This document shows positions 4,688-5,998 of a DNA stretch of 5,998 nucleotides, one piece after another. The stretch's first letter is position 1; every line of letters starts with the position of its first letter. The stretch is from Firmicutes bacterium UBA4996 (GTDB lineage Bacteria > Bacillota > Limnochordia > Darwinibacteriales > Darwinibacteriaceae). The position numbers and the translations under genes were made by a program. The stretch is taken from positions 1 to 5,998 of the forward strand of contig DGYW01000070.1 in NCBI GenBank assembly GCA_002396805.1. The letters are read 5' to 3'. The notes under the pieces were generated by a model. That model worked only from the letters and a program-made list of their open reading frames with translations, ran no database searches and was not told the DNA's origin.

Positions 4688-5762
4688 TCCCAAGACTGGG
4701 AAAAGTAGACCAAATCAAAAGTGGATTACTGTGAGGGGAACCAAGAAGCAAGCTCAAGATAGGCTAAATGAGATCCTGTACCAATACAATAGGGGGGAGT
4801 ACATTGAACCTACATCCATGACAACAGATGAGTGGCTACAGAAGTGGCTTGACGTTTACGTTAGTCATAGCACCAAGAAACGGAAAAGAACCATAGAAAC
4901 CTATGCCAGCGTGACCAATAGGCATCTTATCCCCGCCTTTGAGGACATTCCGTTGCAGAAATTAACTGCGAGCCATATCCAGCATTATTACAACACTTCC
5001 AAGCTCGCATCAAGCACCTTAGAGCAACATCATGCGATTTTGCATCAGGCTTTGAAGGTGGCAACGATCAATGAAAGGTTGATTAACGTCAACCCAGCAG
5101 AGTTAGTAGTAGAAAAGCCCGTAGCTGAAAAAAACTTGGAGATGGAGGTTTGGAGCCAAGAGGAAGTTCGCAAGTTTCTTTTAGTTGCAAGGGGAGTTGG
5201 AGTGCAGACCGAGGCATTTTACAGGTTGGCCGTGGAGACAGGAATGCGGCGAGGAGAAATCTGCGGATTGAAGTGGGAAGATGTAGACCTTGATGCTGAA
5301 AGAATTTCTATAATGAGAACACTTCTTAAGGCCGGCCCTAATCCAGAGTTAGGTCCACCGAAGAATGGTAGGAGCAGAGCTGTCGCCATTTCGTCACAAA
5401 TGTCTATATTATTGAAGAAGCATAAGTTGGAACAAAACAAACTCAAATTAAGTCTAGGCGGTGCCTATACGGATAAAGACTTTGTTTTCGCTAAAGATTC
5501 GGGGGATCCCATCCAAATAAATAATTTTGGCCAACGAAGCTTTGCAGATTTGATTAGGCAAGCCGGGGTAAGGAAGATCCGTTTTCATGATTTGAGGCAC
5601 ACCTGCGCCACGCTTCTCTTGGAGAACGGCACCAATCCCAAGATTGTACAAGAACGCCTAGGTCACACAGACATCTCCATGACCCTCAATCGGTACTCGC
5701 ATGTGACTCCTACAATGCAAAAAAGCGCTGCCCAATTGCTCGGCAACGCCCTCGACATCTAA
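4617..5762 (+). CDS. Tyrosine recombinase, tRNA-Leu-site integrase
   Basis: This 381-residue site-specific recombinase would join and release the element at the adjacent tRNA-Leu gene. Three parts are visible: an N-terminal arm-binding domain (about 1-60, with K-R-G-K-N-S-W-S-I-V-L), a SAM-like core-binding domain (about 67-160, starting T-T-D-E-W-L-Q-K-W-L) and the catalytic domain (about 175-370). All catalytic positions are present: R211 in T-G-M-R-R-G-E, K249 in P-P-K-N-G-R-S-R, H324 and R327 in H-D-L-R-H-T, H350 in L-G-H-T and the nucleophile Y360 in N-R-Y-S-H-V. Length is normal for phage/ICE integrases of Firmicutes. ATG 4617 is preferred, with AGGAG (4604-4608) 8 nt upstream; a GTG at 4599 would add six residues but overlaps that site. 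Excisionase precedes it by 93 nt, and the gene points at the 3' end of the tRNA 118 bp on. It appears intact and probably functional. Confidence 0.95.
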   Translation: MRGHLTKRGKNSWSIVLTMGRKIDPKTGKSRPNQKWITVRGTKKQAQDRLNEILYQYNRGEYIEPTSMTTDEWLQKWLDVYVSHSTKKRKRTIETYASVTNRHLIPAFEDIPLQKLTASHIQHYYNTSKLASSTLEQHHAILHQALKVATINERLINVNPAELVVEKPVAEKNLEMEVWSQEEVRKFLLVARGVGVQTEAFYRLAVETGMRRGEICGLKWEDVDLDAERISIMRTLLKAGPNPELGPPKNGRSRAVAISSQMSILLKKHKLEQNKLKLSLGGAYTDKDFVFAKDSGDPIQINNFGQRSFADLIRQAGVRKIRFHDLRHTCATLLLENGTNPKIVQERLGHTDISMTLNRYSHVTPTMQKSAAQLLGNALDI

Positions 5763-5807
5763 GTAATCTTTAGCTTTAACTACGTTTCAAAAACTTCCAA
5801 AAATATT

Positions 5808-5829
5808 TTGATTAGCAATTGATTAGCAA
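5808..5829. repeat. Tandem 11-bp direct repeat, candidate integrase arm sites
   Basis: TTGATTAGCAA is present twice, perfectly and without spacing (5808-5818 and 5819-5829), so the copies lie on about the same face of the helix. They sit 46 bp after the integrase stop and about 50 bp from the tRNA 3' end. Integrases with an arm-binding domain use short direct repeats flanking the core in just this position. The role is inferred from placement. Confidence 0.6.
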
Positions 5830-5847
5830 ACGCCCTCATTAATTTAT

Positions 5848-5867
5848 AAAATCCCAGCTAAACTAGG
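5848..5867 (-). terminator. Weak terminator-like hairpin downstream of the tRNA on the minus strand
   Basis: Read on the - strand, CCTAG and CTGGG pair over five bases (one G-U) around a TTTAG loop and are followed by ATTTTATAAATT. The stem is short, so termination would be weak. It could end tRNA transcripts that continue into the element. Confidence 0.3.
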
Positions 5868-5880
5868 CAATAAAAAGCAA

Positions 5881-5925
5881 TGGTGCCGAAGGTGGGATTT
5901 GAACCCACACGGGCTATTGCCCACT
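5881..5925. other. Probable attachment site (tRNA-Leu 3' end) and element boundary
   Basis: The 3' half of the tRNA-Leu gene, from the variable arm through the T-arm to CCA, faces the integrase gene. Tyrosine integrases commonly use such tRNA 3' ends as attB and restore the tRNA with an identical stretch carried by the element. The exact crossover and length of identity cannot be set because the second att copy is not in the window. Confidence 0.5.
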
Positions 5926-5966
5926 GCGCCCTGAACGCAGCGCGTCTGCCGTTCCGCCACTTCGGC
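5881..5966 (-). tRNA. tRNA-Leu (anticodon CAG), CCA encoded
   Basis: The - strand reads from G-C-C-G-A-A-G at 5966 down to CCA at 5881, 86 nt. The 7-bp acceptor stem GCCGAAG/CTTCGGC, the T-arm GTGGG-TTCAAAT-CCCAC, the anticodon arm CTGCG-TTCAGGG-CGCAG and the long variable arm of a class II tRNA are all present. The anticodon CAG reads the leucine codon CUG. The gene is intact, as expected when an element inserts at a tRNA 3' end and restores it. The upstream region (5967-5998) shows only a poor -10-like GATAGT and the promoter may lie further right. Confidence 0.95.
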
Positions 5967-5998
5967 GTGTTCCACTATCCTTAAATTTAGCACGTTCT

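Noticed and set aside
1..5998. CRISPR array, IS element or riboswitch
   Set aside because: No regularly spaced repeats, transposase motifs, terminal inverted repeats or known aptamer cores were seen on either strand.

Overview
The window looks like the integrase-proximal end of a small integrated mobile element in a low-to-mid-GC Firmicute, most likely of the Clostridia/Peptococcaceae kind. This rests on purine-rich Shine-Dalgarno sites of the AGGAGG type, near-consensus sigma-70/sigma-A promoters (TTGACA / TATAAT), a CCA-encoding tRNA and the gene families present. The organism assignment is inference from style, not from a diagnostic gene. All protein genes lie on the + strand; only the tRNA is on the - strand.

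Layout from left to right. Positions 1-280 hold no convincing gene but contain two short perfect palindromes. A consensus promoter (281-309) drives a two-gene type II toxin-antitoxin operon, with a Phd/YefM-type antitoxin (359-685) overlapping a RelE/ParE-type toxin (685-1035), closed by a rho-independent terminator (1143-1174). A second strong promoter (1199-1228), flanked by a 6-bp inverted repeat, starts a probable replication operon: a winged-helix/coiled-coil DNA-binding protein (1252-1770), a Rep_trans-like replication initiator or MobT-like relaxase (1812-2933), and a diverged second copy of that initiator, broken into two overlapping frames (2972-3166 and 3163-3876). Behind it, a 437-base stretch without an intact gene carries a possible decayed C-terminal scrap of another initiator copy and a cluster of short AGAAC repeats. 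Then come an excisionase-type HTH protein (4314-4523), a hairpin that shows a perfect Shine-Dalgarno in its loop and heads a 41-codon overlapping small ORF (4562-4687), and a full-length tyrosine recombinase (4617-5762). The recombinase runs towards the 3' end of a tRNA-Leu(CAG) gene (5881-5966, - strand), which is the probable integration target. A perfect tandem 11-bp repeat between the two (5808-5829) is a good candidate for integrase arm binding.

How the parts fit: integrase and excisionase handle entry into and exit from the tRNA-Leu site, the initiator would replicate or mobilise the excised circle, the winged-helix protein probably regulates that operon or assists the initiator, and the toxin-antitoxin pair would stabilise the element. 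No coupling protein, type IV secretion gene or partition gene is visible, so an integrative mobilisable element or integrated rolling-circle plasmid fits better than a self-transmissible element, but the other end lies outside the window. The most unusual feature is the tandem pair (perhaps trio) of diverged initiators. The second lacks the acidic residue that the first has in its R-L-E motif and is split at an ATGA overlap.
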